The translations under genes and the position numbers were made by a program. The notes beneath the pieces are model-generated. The model was given only the letters and a program-made list of their open reading frames with translations. It had not been told where the DNA came from and searched no databases. Positions 1 through 10,831 of a stretch of 64,000 nucleotides of DNA are shown here, in pieces. Position 1 is the stretch's first letter. Each line of letters begins with the position of its first letter. The stretch is from Acanthaster planci. Its lineage: Eukaryota > Echinodermata > Asteroidea > Valvatida > Acanthasteridae. The stretch covers positions 7,393,987 to 7,457,986 of the forward strand of contig NW_019091362.1 in assembly GCF_001949145.1 (NCBI RefSeq). The letters run 5' to 3'.

Positions 1-2333
1 CTGCAATAGAGGTCAGTTATTGCCGTCATGTCGGACTTATCTTGTTCTCCTTTCCCTCGGCAACTTAAACTTTAAAGGGCTGAATTTTAACTGAAAACCT
101 GTTTTTCGATAGCACGTAAGTTTGATTTTATTGAAGGTGACTGTGCAGTTCCGAACATCGCGATCTACCTGATTTAGAAAATGTAATATTAGGCCTAGCC
201 CCACTAGACTGGCACGGACTCTCACTCCAGGTCCATCCCTAGCCACACATCCGTGTACGCAATTTCGTGTCGGCGTATTGAACATTTCAGCGCATCCACT
301 TATCATCGTGGGCGCAATTTCTTTTGCACACGAACATGATTGTTGACCTTTCCACTTTCTATTATAAAAACAAGCTATTGAATGATTTCACTCACGTTCT
401 GGTATTTTCCAGTCTTTTTTGCCTTCACGTCACCCATTCAATCTCACCATGCTCACAGTCGCCATATTTAAAATAAGGTCGTTGAACATTACGTTACTTG
501 ACCCCTCATTGTCTCGACAGCTGTTCCATGTCAAGACATATCTAATACACTGGACTGAGCGACAAGATACTACATGTGCCAATGGGCTCTTCCAAAACTT
601 TGGCAGCAGTTTAGATTCTTTAGTACAGGTTGTAATGCATGTAGGCCCACCTGTAATGTCTACCTGTCATGCCTGGCATTGGCCTCTGCCCAACTTGTCT
701 GATTGTCATGCTTTAGCCCTGATATTAACCTTCAACAACCGTTACAATCATATCGTATGCGTCGGAGGTTGGAACTGGTTCTTGGATGATTGACCAACCT
801 AGTGAGGCTAGACACTGCTAGAATTGCACAAAATGACCAATGAAACTTCATTCTATTCATTGATAGACCCGACATATAAAAAGTTGTAGGCCTTACTTCA
901 AGTACTTGACTGTGGTTTGGTGTTGACACAAATCCTTGATAATCATAATCAGCTGTAAGTGTAACATTAGTGTAGAACATTTTCAAACATGAAGGAAATA
1001 CTTCATTGCTACGGTATGATTGAGATCTAGATCTACTGAGTGGGATATTAGTATTCTTCTTTTTTGACTGGATCCATTCCAACATAAAGAGGAATACTAA
1101 CGCTCCACTCAGTGGAACTAATTGAGACCATGACCTTGCTATTCTTAGACCCCACTGCTATCCACAGTAGTACCAAGGAGAATCTGAGGTACTAGTAGGG
1201 CCTAGTACTAGAAAATCTCATATTGTTATAACTTTCTGCCAGATAACACTAACATAAACAGCTTCTTTTTGCTGACACTAACCAAAGTAAAATATTAACC
1301 CTAACTACCAAGCATATTGTTTGGCTTACACTACACAGTACTACAAAATACTAAGTAATACATGTAGTCTGAGCCTGAAGGACCTAGCGCTACAGATTAT
1401 TACTTCTGGCTAGGTTACTTCCATTGTTACTTGTACAGAGAACAATAAAGCCATGCATTCATAGTGCCACAGCACTGTATGGTACATTATCTTATCTATT
1501 GTATCTTATGGCTTCACAGAACAATAAAGTCATATCCTCTTACAAGCGACAGCGCTCAGTAATATATTTTACTACAAGTAGTAATTTGTAGTATTATGTA
1601 GGGTTAGGGTTAAATGTCACTGAATAGAGAATCAATGAGACTTCCCATTACCATGAGCTAACCGGCCAAGTTTAGCCTCTTCACTGCCTTTATTCCATAC
1701 TGTGGTTGTCATCGCTGTCTTCCTTTGAAAGAGTTCTACATCTTACCACAACTCATCTTCTATAACATGGTTTAAAAACAACCAAAAGTGTAAATCTCTT
1801 GGAGAAGCACTACCTTAGGCATGTTAGGAGTGAAGAAAAATGTGTTTGAAAGTACTTTGTCTGCCATGGCCCACAGACTTTGTGCATGAAGCCTACCTAA
1901 GTTGGTAGCCTAATTTGGAACTTTCCTCTGATGTCTTTTTCACTTTGATCCACACTTTATGTCAAATATCAGATCCCCACCCTTTTTTCCCTAGAATGTA
2001 AGTATAAAATCTATATCTCACTGTCAAAATTCAGACAGGACTAGTTCTGTAACGTAACACCAGCTTTTTTGGTGAGGTCGGCAACATAGAAGTTACTTTG
2101 TGCTTGCCAATAGAATCAAAACTACATGTACATGTTTCACTGCAGGTATTTGAAAGCATGGACTTTTATAACACAATAAGTGATCAGGTTTGGGGTGATA
2201 GTTGGTTGTGATAAAACGATTGACTCCCTGCTGCAACCAGTACTTCAAATATGCCTTATTTTGATACTGAATGTGTATCAGATATTCCTGAAGGCTGCTT
2301 TATAACAAGGACAGCTCTGTAAATCTTTGCAAG
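1..2333. other. 5' flank of DBR1, including its promoter and 5'UTR
   Basis: No recognisable protein on either strand. The stretch is AT-rich and holds one piggyBac-like MITE (1299-1609). The DBR1 promoter and 5'UTR must lie within it or begin here, but I see no decisive core element. A weak TTTATAA word lies at about 2299-2305, too close to the start codon to rely on. Short open frames on both strands have no recognisable motifs and look like chance. Confidence 0.5.
1299..1609. mobile_element. piggyBac-like MITE, TTAA-flanked
   Basis: The 311 bp element is bounded by TTAA at 1295-1298 and 1610-1613. Both ends read CCCTAAC inwards. About 40 bp of further inverted similarity follows: the CTACA, TACTACAAA and CTGAGC words recur in order, with about 25 extra bases in the left arm. 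A TTAA target with ends beginning CCC is the known signature of piggyBac. Inside is an imperfect direct repeat with a period of about 78 bp (copies beginning near 1436 and 1514, each carrying GAACAATAAAG). There is no coding capacity. Assignment rests on end structure only. Confidence 0.6.
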
Positions 2334-5300
2334 ATGAAGATAGCGGTGGAGGGATGTTGCCATGGGGAACTGGAGAAAATTTATGCCACAATTCAGCATC
2401 TTGAAGAAAAAGAAGGTAAATGATTGATAAATTGATAAACGAGTAAATGAAAGGTGGGCCTGCGTCAGTTTGGCCATTTCTGTGTTTCGATTTCTGCGTT
2501 TTTTGTGTCTACATTTCTACATGTATCTGAAATACCTCTGCTGGAAAAAGGAATTTAAAAAATTCCATTCAGCACAGATTGCATTCATTGTATCTCTTAG
2601 GTCAGTAGCTTCAAGTTGTGGTTATTGGATAAGTCTGGGTGTTACTTCTAGTGGAAACGTACATGTAGTATTTATGTTTCAATGCTCACTTTTGTGGTCG
2701 GTTTAAAAAAGATATGTACCCTGAAAGTGGCATGGCTGAGACTTCTTGTGTTTTTCATTCCAGGTATTAAAGTTGACCTTTTGCTCTGCTGCGGTGACTT
2801 TCAGGCAGTCCGTAATGAAAGTGACATGGAATGCATGGCTGTACCCAAGAAATACCGCACCATGAACTCATTTTACAAGTGAGTCTGTACTGCAGAAAAG
2901 GGTGTGGAGTCAAGGGTCCGGGGCATCAAACAGAAAATCAGGTTTTCCATATGATTTTGAAACCCAGGAGAAAGGGAAATCAGTTCAAGCAGCCAGCAAA
3001 GGCACAGATTTGAATGTATTTGTTCAGATGTGTCGTTGTGAATGCATGACTTTATAAGAAGAAGAGTTATTAAAAATGTTCTCCTAACTTGAATTTTGCA
3101 GTCTGTTCACATCAATTTGTTTGTGTTGAATTTTGATGCTCCTTTTTCCTGGAAAATATTTTAAATCGGTGAACCAGCTGAAAATTGAGGAACTGAGAAG
3201 AGCGACCAAAAGAAGGGATGTGTTTGCAAAAAATTCATGGCTGAATCTGTGATGACAGGCACTGTCTTGAAAGATGCGTCCTTGAAGGACGTCTAATGAT
3301 GAATGATTTCATCAAGTGTGGCATTTAAGAAACTGTTTTCACAGATCTGGTTCTTTACACCAAAGTTGTAACGTCTTACATTTGAATTGTTATGCTTTAG
3401 AAGAACGGGATCTGGTGAAACCAAGCAACTGCATTTAAACCGTTGACCACCTAAAATACCCTAAGATATTTGGTCTTCCAAAGGTGAGAAGGTTAGTATC
3501 TCACCTGTGTCCATGTTCTGTGTCTACCTGATAGCTAAATTATTGAAATGCTTTCCTGTAAAGGTATTACTCCGGGGAGAAGAAAGCTCCCATTCTGACA
3601 CTGTTTATTGGTGGTAACCATGAGGCATCCAACTACCTTGGTGAGCTGGCCTATGGAGGATGGGTGGCACCTAATGTCTACTACATGGGTAAGTGGATCG
3701 CTTGGAGTTACATGTAGTATGGAGCTAAAGGGACCCATTCAGAAGTGTTCATGTGAAATACATTTCCCTAAGAATTTTCAACAAGATAATCTTTTGTTAA
3801 AGGTAATCTTCTTTGAGGATTTTGTTTCTTCTAAATCCGATAATCTTGCAGGAGCAAACTTAACCAGTGGTGAAGAAAGGTCTTGGTTGGGGGGGCAAAA
3901 AAAATCCCTCACCCCCCTCCCCAGATCAGGAACTGTCACACCATTCTGAAATTCTGGTGCTTAAAAAAAAGGTAACATGTCGTGGGAGGCAATTCTAATC
4001 CTGACAGAATGCAACACAAAGAACTTGGATTGAACTGTGAAATCCTTTCGTCCCGCTGTCTGTGTCTTCCTCCTGACAGGGTATGCCAGTGTGGTCAATT
4101 ATGGCGGCATCAGGATAGGCGGTATCTCGGGCATCTTCAAGCAGCGTGACTTCAGGAAAGGGCACTTTGAGATCCCTCCCTACTCACAAGACACTGTCCG
4201 GAGTGCCTACCACACCAGGGGATTGGAAGTATTCCGACTCAAGCAGGTGATGAAAGGGGCAAAGAACGGTCAGGCCCGAGGCAGGAGGTGGGGTATGGGT
4301 GAAAGGGACATGCACCCAACTTGTGGACCCCTGTTTATCAAAAAGCATACCTGACCATTGGATCTAAGCCCTCTCATGCCGTCATGATACTTGTACATCC
4401 AGTAAATTCTGGCAACATAAGTAATAACTCAATCCAGCGAATGCAGTAGGCATCAACCAGCAGTTTGTCTTGAATTTAAAACAGGAAAGGGGAGCAAAAC
4501 AGCAATATTTGAAAAAAGATTGTTTCAACATGAAAGTTATACATTTTCTTACTTGAAAGCAATGTATTTGAAACTTTTTTAAGGCATGTTGGCATTTAGC
4601 CTCAATCGAGTTAGGTCTGTATTACCATTCTCTGTTTTTGTTACATTATCCATAAACATGTAGATCGCAAACATTCCTCCAGGAAAAGTTATTATTCTTT
4701 AAGAACATATAGAGTAGTCATGAATGTAGTTACACATTGGCAAAGATCATCTGAAAACAGCGTCCATTTCCAAAAAGTATCATTAACCAAAAATTTGAAT
4801 CTTGTTTTGTCACAGACAATATGACGTGACAGTCCACCTGCTATTGCATTTAATTGCTTGTATCTTTTGGCAACAATGTCACCCCAAATGCACGTACAAT
4901 TGGCAGCAGAAATAGGATAGTCTAGATACAACTCTTTCCCTGTCTGGCACCGCCTGTTTGTCACTCCCTAATGCACAATGCCTCCATCTCGACCATTCTT
5001 ATTCCAAGATCGCACAACCAATTGACATCATGATGTCACATGATTGGCCACGAGGAATTTATCACCACGGTAACACAGAGCAGCTCCTCAAGAAAAAGTC
5101 ACGTTTTAGAGATGAAGTGCATAGCAACACACTGGGTGAGGAGAAGCCACTGATCTGTTACGAGTTGTAGTCCTATCAGGTTTATGTTAAAGTTGAATTG
5201 GCCGAGGTCATTGGATGCCCTTCTTAGGGCATCCCTAGGAAGACTTTACCCCTCAATTTCCTTTCGTTTCCCAGGGTTCCTGTTTTTTTTTAACCCGTTG

Positions 5301-8300
5301 TGTTCATGTTCTCACAGAAGAAGAGCTCCATAATATGCATGACAGTCACATTACCTAAACGTGTTTGATCTTGCCTACAAGTACAGGGCATTTATAACTT
5401 TTGACAATTAAAAATGGTTAGAAGTGAGATACTTCTGTCCAACAGGACTCTTGACTGAAATGTTTCCTTGTTTATAATGTTTGTGGGAAAAAAATTAACA
5501 GGGGTGTCTAACAAAAAGTAATTTTGTTAAATCACAGAGTATACAAAAACATTCTCGATTCTCACAGGAAGTGTTTATGATGGTAATTTGAGTATTCTGT
5601 CTATCAACAGGTTCCCCGTGCCATGAGGAGTTATTACATCATCTGAAGCCTACATACTGGTTCGCTGCCCATCTACACGTCAAATTTGCTGCTGTTGTGT
5701 CACATGGGGTGGGTACAGGACATTTGGCTTTTTCTTGAGACAACGATACATGGAGTGTACACTTCACAAAGGGTTGCGATTATGCACTTGACTAAAAGGC
5801 AAGTCCCAGCGTTTTAGTGGAGTACTTTTCGAGTACCAAGGTTTTCGGCCAAATATTTAACTGGTTAGGAGAGAACAAAGCTGAAGTACATGGGCATTTG
5901 ATAGTACATCACAAAGGTAAGATTACAAAGTAACAAGAGGACTTAACCCCTTCGCGCCAGGACGTGGCAAGACACGCCGTAGATATTTAGATCCTCAGCC
6001 CGCTTTTCAGCTATCATTCTCGGTTCTCGCTCGAGTGAACACTGTGAAAGTAGGCAGACCTTGGCTCTTGTATATATTGTAATTGGCCTTTGTGTGTAGC
6101 CCAGAAATGAAAAGACCGAATTTGCATCATAATCACCAGCTTCACAATAGTCCCCACTTTGAAAAGACGGAACAGGAATGTGGAAGCGTGAGTAGAGCCG
6201 CATGCCACCAAACAATCAGCCTTTTCACCGTGTAATTCAAAGTGTGCAGAGCACGCTGGGCCACAAACCGAGAATTTGCAGTTTGGCAGGTGGCCTTCGT
6301 GGCCAAGCGAGGCTGGAATTCTTGGAGTCGGCTTTCGGAAAGAAATTCCCGTCATCAAGGGGTTAAGACTATCATCGTTTAATAAAAAACTAAGTTTTTA
6401 GGACAAAAGTACTCAAAAAAGAACTCGGTCAAGTACTTTCCGAGTACTTTTCTCCTGAAAACCTAAATTTTACAAGACTGGGAGTGTCTGCAGTCTTACA
6501 TTTAGTTTGTCATCTTACCTTTGGGCTTGTGCCTTCAAATGCCTATATACTACAGCTTTATACCTAGTCCAATATTTTGCTGAGAACCTTGGTACATGTT
6601 CTTGGAAAGTACTCGAGTACAACGCTGGCAAGTCCGTAATGTCACCAACACTGTGTCCACTGCGTAAGGAGTCATCTCAAATCTCGTCCGGGAAAAGTTG
6701 AGGATAAACTGCGGAAGAGTGTTGCGGTGGAATGTTGAAGGCTTCTGAAAACTTCCCCACAATCTCCCCGAAATAAAGCTATCAGTATTTGTATACACAT
6801 TCTCCTGCCCCCCTAGAGGTTTTTGGCCAGGCAGCCCACTCAAGCACACTTGTGGTTTTGATGACAGAAGAGCCACAGGCAAAGGACTGCACTCCTTACA
6901 CAGAGCTTTTTGAACTTCTGTAACTGTATCATTTAGAATAAATATCATCAGCCCTTTCATAAAATATAAAGCTTCTTCAGGTTTTTCTCTCCTGCTGGAA
7001 AGCTATATGATCTTACTTCAGGCTAAAACAACTTTTATTTGTATTTAGTTTGGCAATGTTACTGCACAAGACATAAACAAGAAGAGATCATGTACAGGCC
7101 TTGTATTTCACTTAGTTTTGAATTCAGAAGTGAATGGAGATGGATGCATGTATAACAAGGGGTAGAGGTAACACAACCTGTACATTTACGAGCAAATGAA
7201 GCAAAATAAGCACAGGGACTGACAAAGTTTGTAATTTTTTTCCAAACAACCATCTGATTCAGTCTTCAACACTGAACACATGACCAGAGAAAGTCACAGT
7301 GTGTTGAGTGACCCAAGGTCAGTCTATGAAAACCACCAACCACTTAAAATAAGCCCACTGGTAATGTAAACAGTCCTTCAGAGTAAGTGACCTACTGATG
7401 CAAAATTCCTCCACAACTTCCCCTCAATAAATGCACTGCTACTTGCCCGGATGTTGTGGGAAAGTACTCACTCTCCCCACAATTTTACCGCAACTTGTCC
7501 CAGAGGAGATGTGAGATGACTCCTAACAGATAATTATCCTTGAAGATGTTGGTGGATTCAAGTGTTTTTCATTCTACCATTGGGCCTCTGGATGAAGCAT
7601 TTCCAGAAGTGTTTTTACCATTATACTAATTTTTGTGACCAACCCTGGAATGAAGTTTGAGCTGTCATACTTTTGCTAGAGATTTGACCAACTGGAAATC
7701 ATCAGAATCCACGTCAAGGTCAGTGGCGTAACTATGGGGGGGGGCACATGCCCCACAACAGAGGCCTGTGCCCTCCCTTGGTGCCCCCCTCCCATTTGAA
7801 ATTTTGAGATGGAACATTTACGTCCATTTATGTAGGTAGGCGTTTAGCCAGGCACCTAGTTCAATTATTTTCAGTGCCCCCTGAAAACAAATTGTGCACC
7901 CCCAGGTGCCCCCGCAGCTGTAGCACCCCAGTTACGCCACTAGTCAAGGTTTATGTAGCATTCAGATAGATACTGAGTACCATGTGCAACCAATGCACTG
8001 GGCTTATTGTCCGAGCATTTATTCAAAGAATGTGCCATTTGTTTTGATACCGCATTGTGCCAGAAATTTCAGGTTCTGGATAATTCTAAGTCAGCATACA
8101 AGTACGAAGGGAATAAGGAAACCTTAATGTGCAGAAGTGATGTAGGTAGCAGTGTTGTTGGGGATATTATTTCCTTGATGATTGAAATGATTGCTGCGTC
8201 AGGGACCGTCGCAAAACGTGCAACATTCTATGCAGGGCACAGCCCATGGTACTTCAGAGTACATTCTGTACCAATGAGACAGCCAGAGAACACCGCTAAC

Positions 8301-10831
8301 ATGGTCCCACATATGACTGTTTGCTACAGTGTGCATGCACACAGCTATTTGGGAACAACTTGTTAGGAACAATGTTCCCACAGGAACATGCCAGGTTTCA
8401 GTAAGGAAAGGATCAGGGTTGTTTCCAAGTTTAAGGATGCTCTCCTCAGCGCCAAGGGTTTTTTTCAGACTGCAGCACAATACCCCCCTCCACTGTTTCA
8501 AAGAAAAAGGGGGAAATGGAATCCCCCTTATTTGTTAAAGCAAAGCTTACTTGTAGTGCGCATCCTAGCAGTAAACTCCAGTGACCAGGCAGCATTAGCT
8601 GACAAGAAGTTGGTCTTGATCATGTCTTGGCTTTCTCTTTCTAAATAAGAGAGAGAATGAAAAAGAAATTGTCTAATTCATACAAGAATTCGCTTAAACT
8701 GTGCATCTTTCACCCTGTGCATGAGAATTTTATAGCCCTCTAAATTTCACATCTACATCACAACCAGTCCTTTCTCTGGCGTTTTTCCCGTGAATCCACT
8801 TAATGATTCTTCTGTGTGTGTGAGAGAATCACTAGTAGCCTGCTTTGTAAGTTGGTAATTTGATTTTCATGTACAATTTTTCTCCACCTTTCTAGTCTGC
8901 AAGTGGAGAGGACAAGACAACCAAGTTTCTGGCACTTGACAAGTGCCTGCCCAGAAGGAATTTCCTTCAGGTGGGTTACGCTCAAACTTTCAAATCAAAG
9001 CTAAAAGAAAAGAAAACTTTGAACATAAAACTGCCTTGAGTTGAGTTGGTTTCGAAGCTGTGACCTTCAGAGTGCTGAACCATTTGGGGACTACCAACGT
9101 TGGGCTTGACAGCTCTGTCGACAGAACTTGTGGTTCATCATTTCAAAGTCACAGGTTTAAACCCGTTTCAATGGAGGTGTCTTTGTTCATGTTTAAGTAT
9201 GGTTTTATATCTAAATCTGCACCTTGCACTGATTAACAATACTACTCAAAAAAGCAAGGACCACTTTTTCTTCACTTGCAATTTTTTCCAAGCGATGAGT
9301 GGTGTCTAGTTCTTTCATTTTTTGTTCCTCTAGATGGTGTTCTCATTGGAATAAAAAAATTAAAAAACGTTTTAAAACATCAAATGCACATTTTCAGCAG
9401 TAAAATATCTATATGAAAAAGTATACACGAAATAAAAAGTTGTCCTTAACATTTTCTGAGTAGTGGATTTCCTTTTTCTAACCATACATAAATTTAGGTT
9501 TTGGACATACCCCACAAGACTGATGCACCTTGGGAGTTGACCTATGACACGGAATGGCTGGCCATATTGCAATCAACCAAGTTGCTCCTTACAACTAATG
9601 ACAGGGTTGTGTACATGCCGTCTAAGCAGTATAATAGCAAGTAAGTCTGATTTTCTTGGTTAGGTACGTATTTTTGTCAGCCATACCGTTGAGCAGCGAC
9701 TTTTTGCACTTTGTGGCAGAGCCAAGGGCACCTTGTGTTGTTGAGGGAGGAAAAAAGTATTCCACATCAAAACGGTTTTCATGTCCGTTTTGCATATTTT
9801 TTTCCGGCCTATGAGTCTAGAATATGAAAGTTGTAACTTCCTGTGAAAGAAGTAAATTAAAACCATTAAAGTGCAGTCTTTGGTAACTGAGCTTGCCCGC
9901 TGGACATGAGATTAAGAGGTAGCAGCGATGTGTTGAAGGGCATATGTGCCCCCCCCCCATTTCACTAATGGTGAAATACTTTAAAGGCTGGTTTTGTCCT
10001 GGTACAAGGTGGGACTACATTGTTTCTCTTGAGCAACTGTCGGCCATCCGGGAAATATTCCAAGACAACTTGAAGGTCCCACTCAGCTTCACCCAGACTG
10101 TGAGAGTGCACGACCCAGCCAACCCTGTGAAGAACCCGACCCAACCCAAGGCTGCCGTGAATCCACAGACGGCGCTCTTTTGCTCTAAGCTGTCCATCAC
10201 TGACCCATTTGCAGCCATCATGGAGAGCACTGGCCAGAGCATCCCGGCCACTCCATCTCCACTCAGGACTACCAGCCAGAGGGACGTGACCGTCAACACA
10301 GATGAAGACAGTGCCATCTACGATTCCTTCACTGTTCCCTGCGATACCTCCATCGAGGAAGGCAGTGAAGAGGATGCTGCAAACTCCTCCAGTAACCCTG
10401 CCGAGATCAGTTTAGACGATAACGAAGATGAAGAGGAGGAGGTTGTCAGGACAGGCTTAAGAGATCGCTCTGTAGATCGCCCCCTCTTGATCGACTTACC
10501 TACACCTTTGGGACGTCTTGGAACAAGCCTGGATGAAAAAATGAGCCATGAAATCTCCCTGGATGTCAGCAATGTGAGCAGCACACCCCTCAAAGATTCG
10601 ATCATCAGAGATGCCACTGCGGAGACGCCGGTATTAACGACAGGAAAGATGAAGCGAAGGAATCTGGACATCTATTCCTCGCAAGAGGAGGACTCGGCAA
10701 CGGATGAAACACGAACTGCTTGCTTGTCATCAGCAGGAGAATCAAGCAGCACAGAATCGGGGTCATCAGGAGGTAAGAAGCTTAAGAGAAGGAACCAGTC
10801 AATGTACACATCAAATGAGGACTCGGGGTAA
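2334..10831 (+). CDS. DBR1: RNA lariat debranching enzyme, 9 coding exons, complete
   Basis: The product hydrolyses the 2'-5' phosphodiester branch of intron lariats in the nucleus. Joined exons 2334-2415, 2764-2878, 3564-3688, 4080-4246, 5009-5135, 5611-5708, 8896-8970, 9498-9640 and 10009-10831 all have GT/AG borders, keep frame and give 584 residues (the human protein has 544). The metallophosphoesterase core covers about residues 1-232: GCCHG at 7-11 (Cys8 in place of the usual Asp, His10), GDF at 38-40, GNHE at 83-86, SHDWP at 173-177 and AHLH at 225-228. The debranching C-terminal domain follows, including a segment FLALDKCLP in exon 7. After it comes a long acidic, Ser-rich tail with an acidic run at 447-455. 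The tail holds two copies of a KRRN-type basic motif (524-540 and 567-583), where human has one. The start is the first in-frame ATG after a TGA at 2289-2291. Nothing looks broken. Exon order, family motifs and the C-terminus leave little doubt; no transcript was available to confirm the splice sites. Confidence 0.97.
5807..6627. mobile_element. hAT-type foldback MITE, split by a piggyBac-like insertion
   Basis: The ends read CAGCGTT...AACGCTG and are flanked by a perfect 8-bp direct repeat GCAAGTCC (5799-5806 and 6628-6635), as expected for hAT. The arms are long inverted repeats of about 130-140 bp: the left arm 5807-5938 matches the reverse complement of roughly 6490-6627, including shared GAGTACTTT, TACCAAGGTT, GGCATTTGA and CAAAGGTAAGAT words. 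Without the nested element it was about 400 bp. I see no transposase, so it is non-autonomous. It lies in intron 6 of DBR1. Confidence 0.85.
5947..6362 (-). mobile_element. piggyBac-like MITE nested in the hAT element
   Basis: The 416 bp element is flanked by TTAA at 5943-5946 and 6363-6366. Its ends read CCCCTTCGCGCC and, from the other side, CCCCTTGATGAC. A minus-strand open frame (6014-6358, 114 codons) contains a Cys/His-rich stretch, [11 protein letters not shown] followed shortly by FELHGEK. This resembles the C-terminal zinc-binding tail of piggyBac transposases (typically C-x-x-x-x-C...PCFELYH). I infer that it may be a remnant of a transposase C-terminus left by internal deletion. 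The insertion interrupts the surrounding hAT element and so is younger. Confidence 0.7.
6668..7523. mobile_element. Harbinger-like DNA transposon derivative with TAA duplication
   Basis: The 856 bp element has terminal inverted repeats starting GGAGTCATCTCA. The first 18 bp match at 17 positions, and weaker similarity runs on for about 40 bp (shared GGGA-AAGTTG and GAGAGTG/AAGAGTG words). A 3-bp direct repeat TAA flanks it (6665-6667 and 7524-7526). A 3-bp TWA target and G-rich ends fit PIF/Harbinger. The interior has short open frames, including 136 codons on the minus strand (6550-6960, crossing the left end), with no DDE transposase or Myb-like motifs. It is non-autonomous. The superfamily call is tentative because a 3-bp duplication is weak evidence alone. 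Confidence 0.7.
7721..7942. mobile_element. hAT-type MITE with 8-bp target duplication
   Basis: The 222 bp element is bounded by a perfect 8-bp direct repeat GTCAAGGT (7713-7720 and 7943-7950). The terminal inverted repeats read CAGTGGCGTAACT on the left and TAGTGGCGTAACT on the right (reverse complement). Runs of G after the left end and of C before the right end extend the fold. It has no coding capacity. Target length and the CAG/TAG start place it in hAT. It lies in intron 6 of DBR1. Confidence 0.88.
9100..9195 (+). repeat. tRNA-derived SINE head fragment in DBR1 intron 7
   Basis: The stretch reads like a decayed tRNA-related SINE head. An A-box-like AGCTCTGTCGACAGA lies near 9111-9125. 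A B-box-like GGTTTAAACCC lies at 9154-9164 and is followed by GGAGGTGTCTTTGTTCATG. The spacing between the boxes fits an internal Pol III promoter. The downstream body is short or decayed and no clear tail is visible, so this is called a fragment. Confidence 0.45.
10646..10828 (+). repeat. Duplicated basic motif in the DBR1 C-terminus
   Basis: Two related coding segments (10646-10696 and 10775-10828) encode residues 524-540 and 567-584. Both read K-(M/L)-K-R-R-N-x-x-(I/M)-Y-(S/T)-S-x-E-D-S, with one extra Glu in the first. The second copy sits at the C-terminus, matching where human DBR1 has KKIKRRNQAIY. The first copy lies 43 residues upstream. The basic core could act as a nuclear localisation signal; that is inference. 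Confidence 0.8.

Larger units (their letters stand above)
5709..8895. other. DBR1 intron 6, transposon-rich
   Basis: At 3187 bp this is by far the longest DBR1 intron; the others are 348-762 bp. It has a GT donor at 5709 and a TTTCTAG acceptor ending at 8895. Elements at 5807-6627, 6668-7523 and 7721-7942 make up about 1.9 kb of it, so insertions account for most of the excess length. The remainder (7951-8895) holds a 119-codon open frame starting at 8007 and other short frames without recognisable motifs. Confidence 0.9.

Noticed and set aside
1295-1614. TAACCCTAAC words resembling telomere repeats
   Set aside because: They occur once at each end in inverted order next to TTAA, as expected for piggyBac-like ends, and not as a tandem array.
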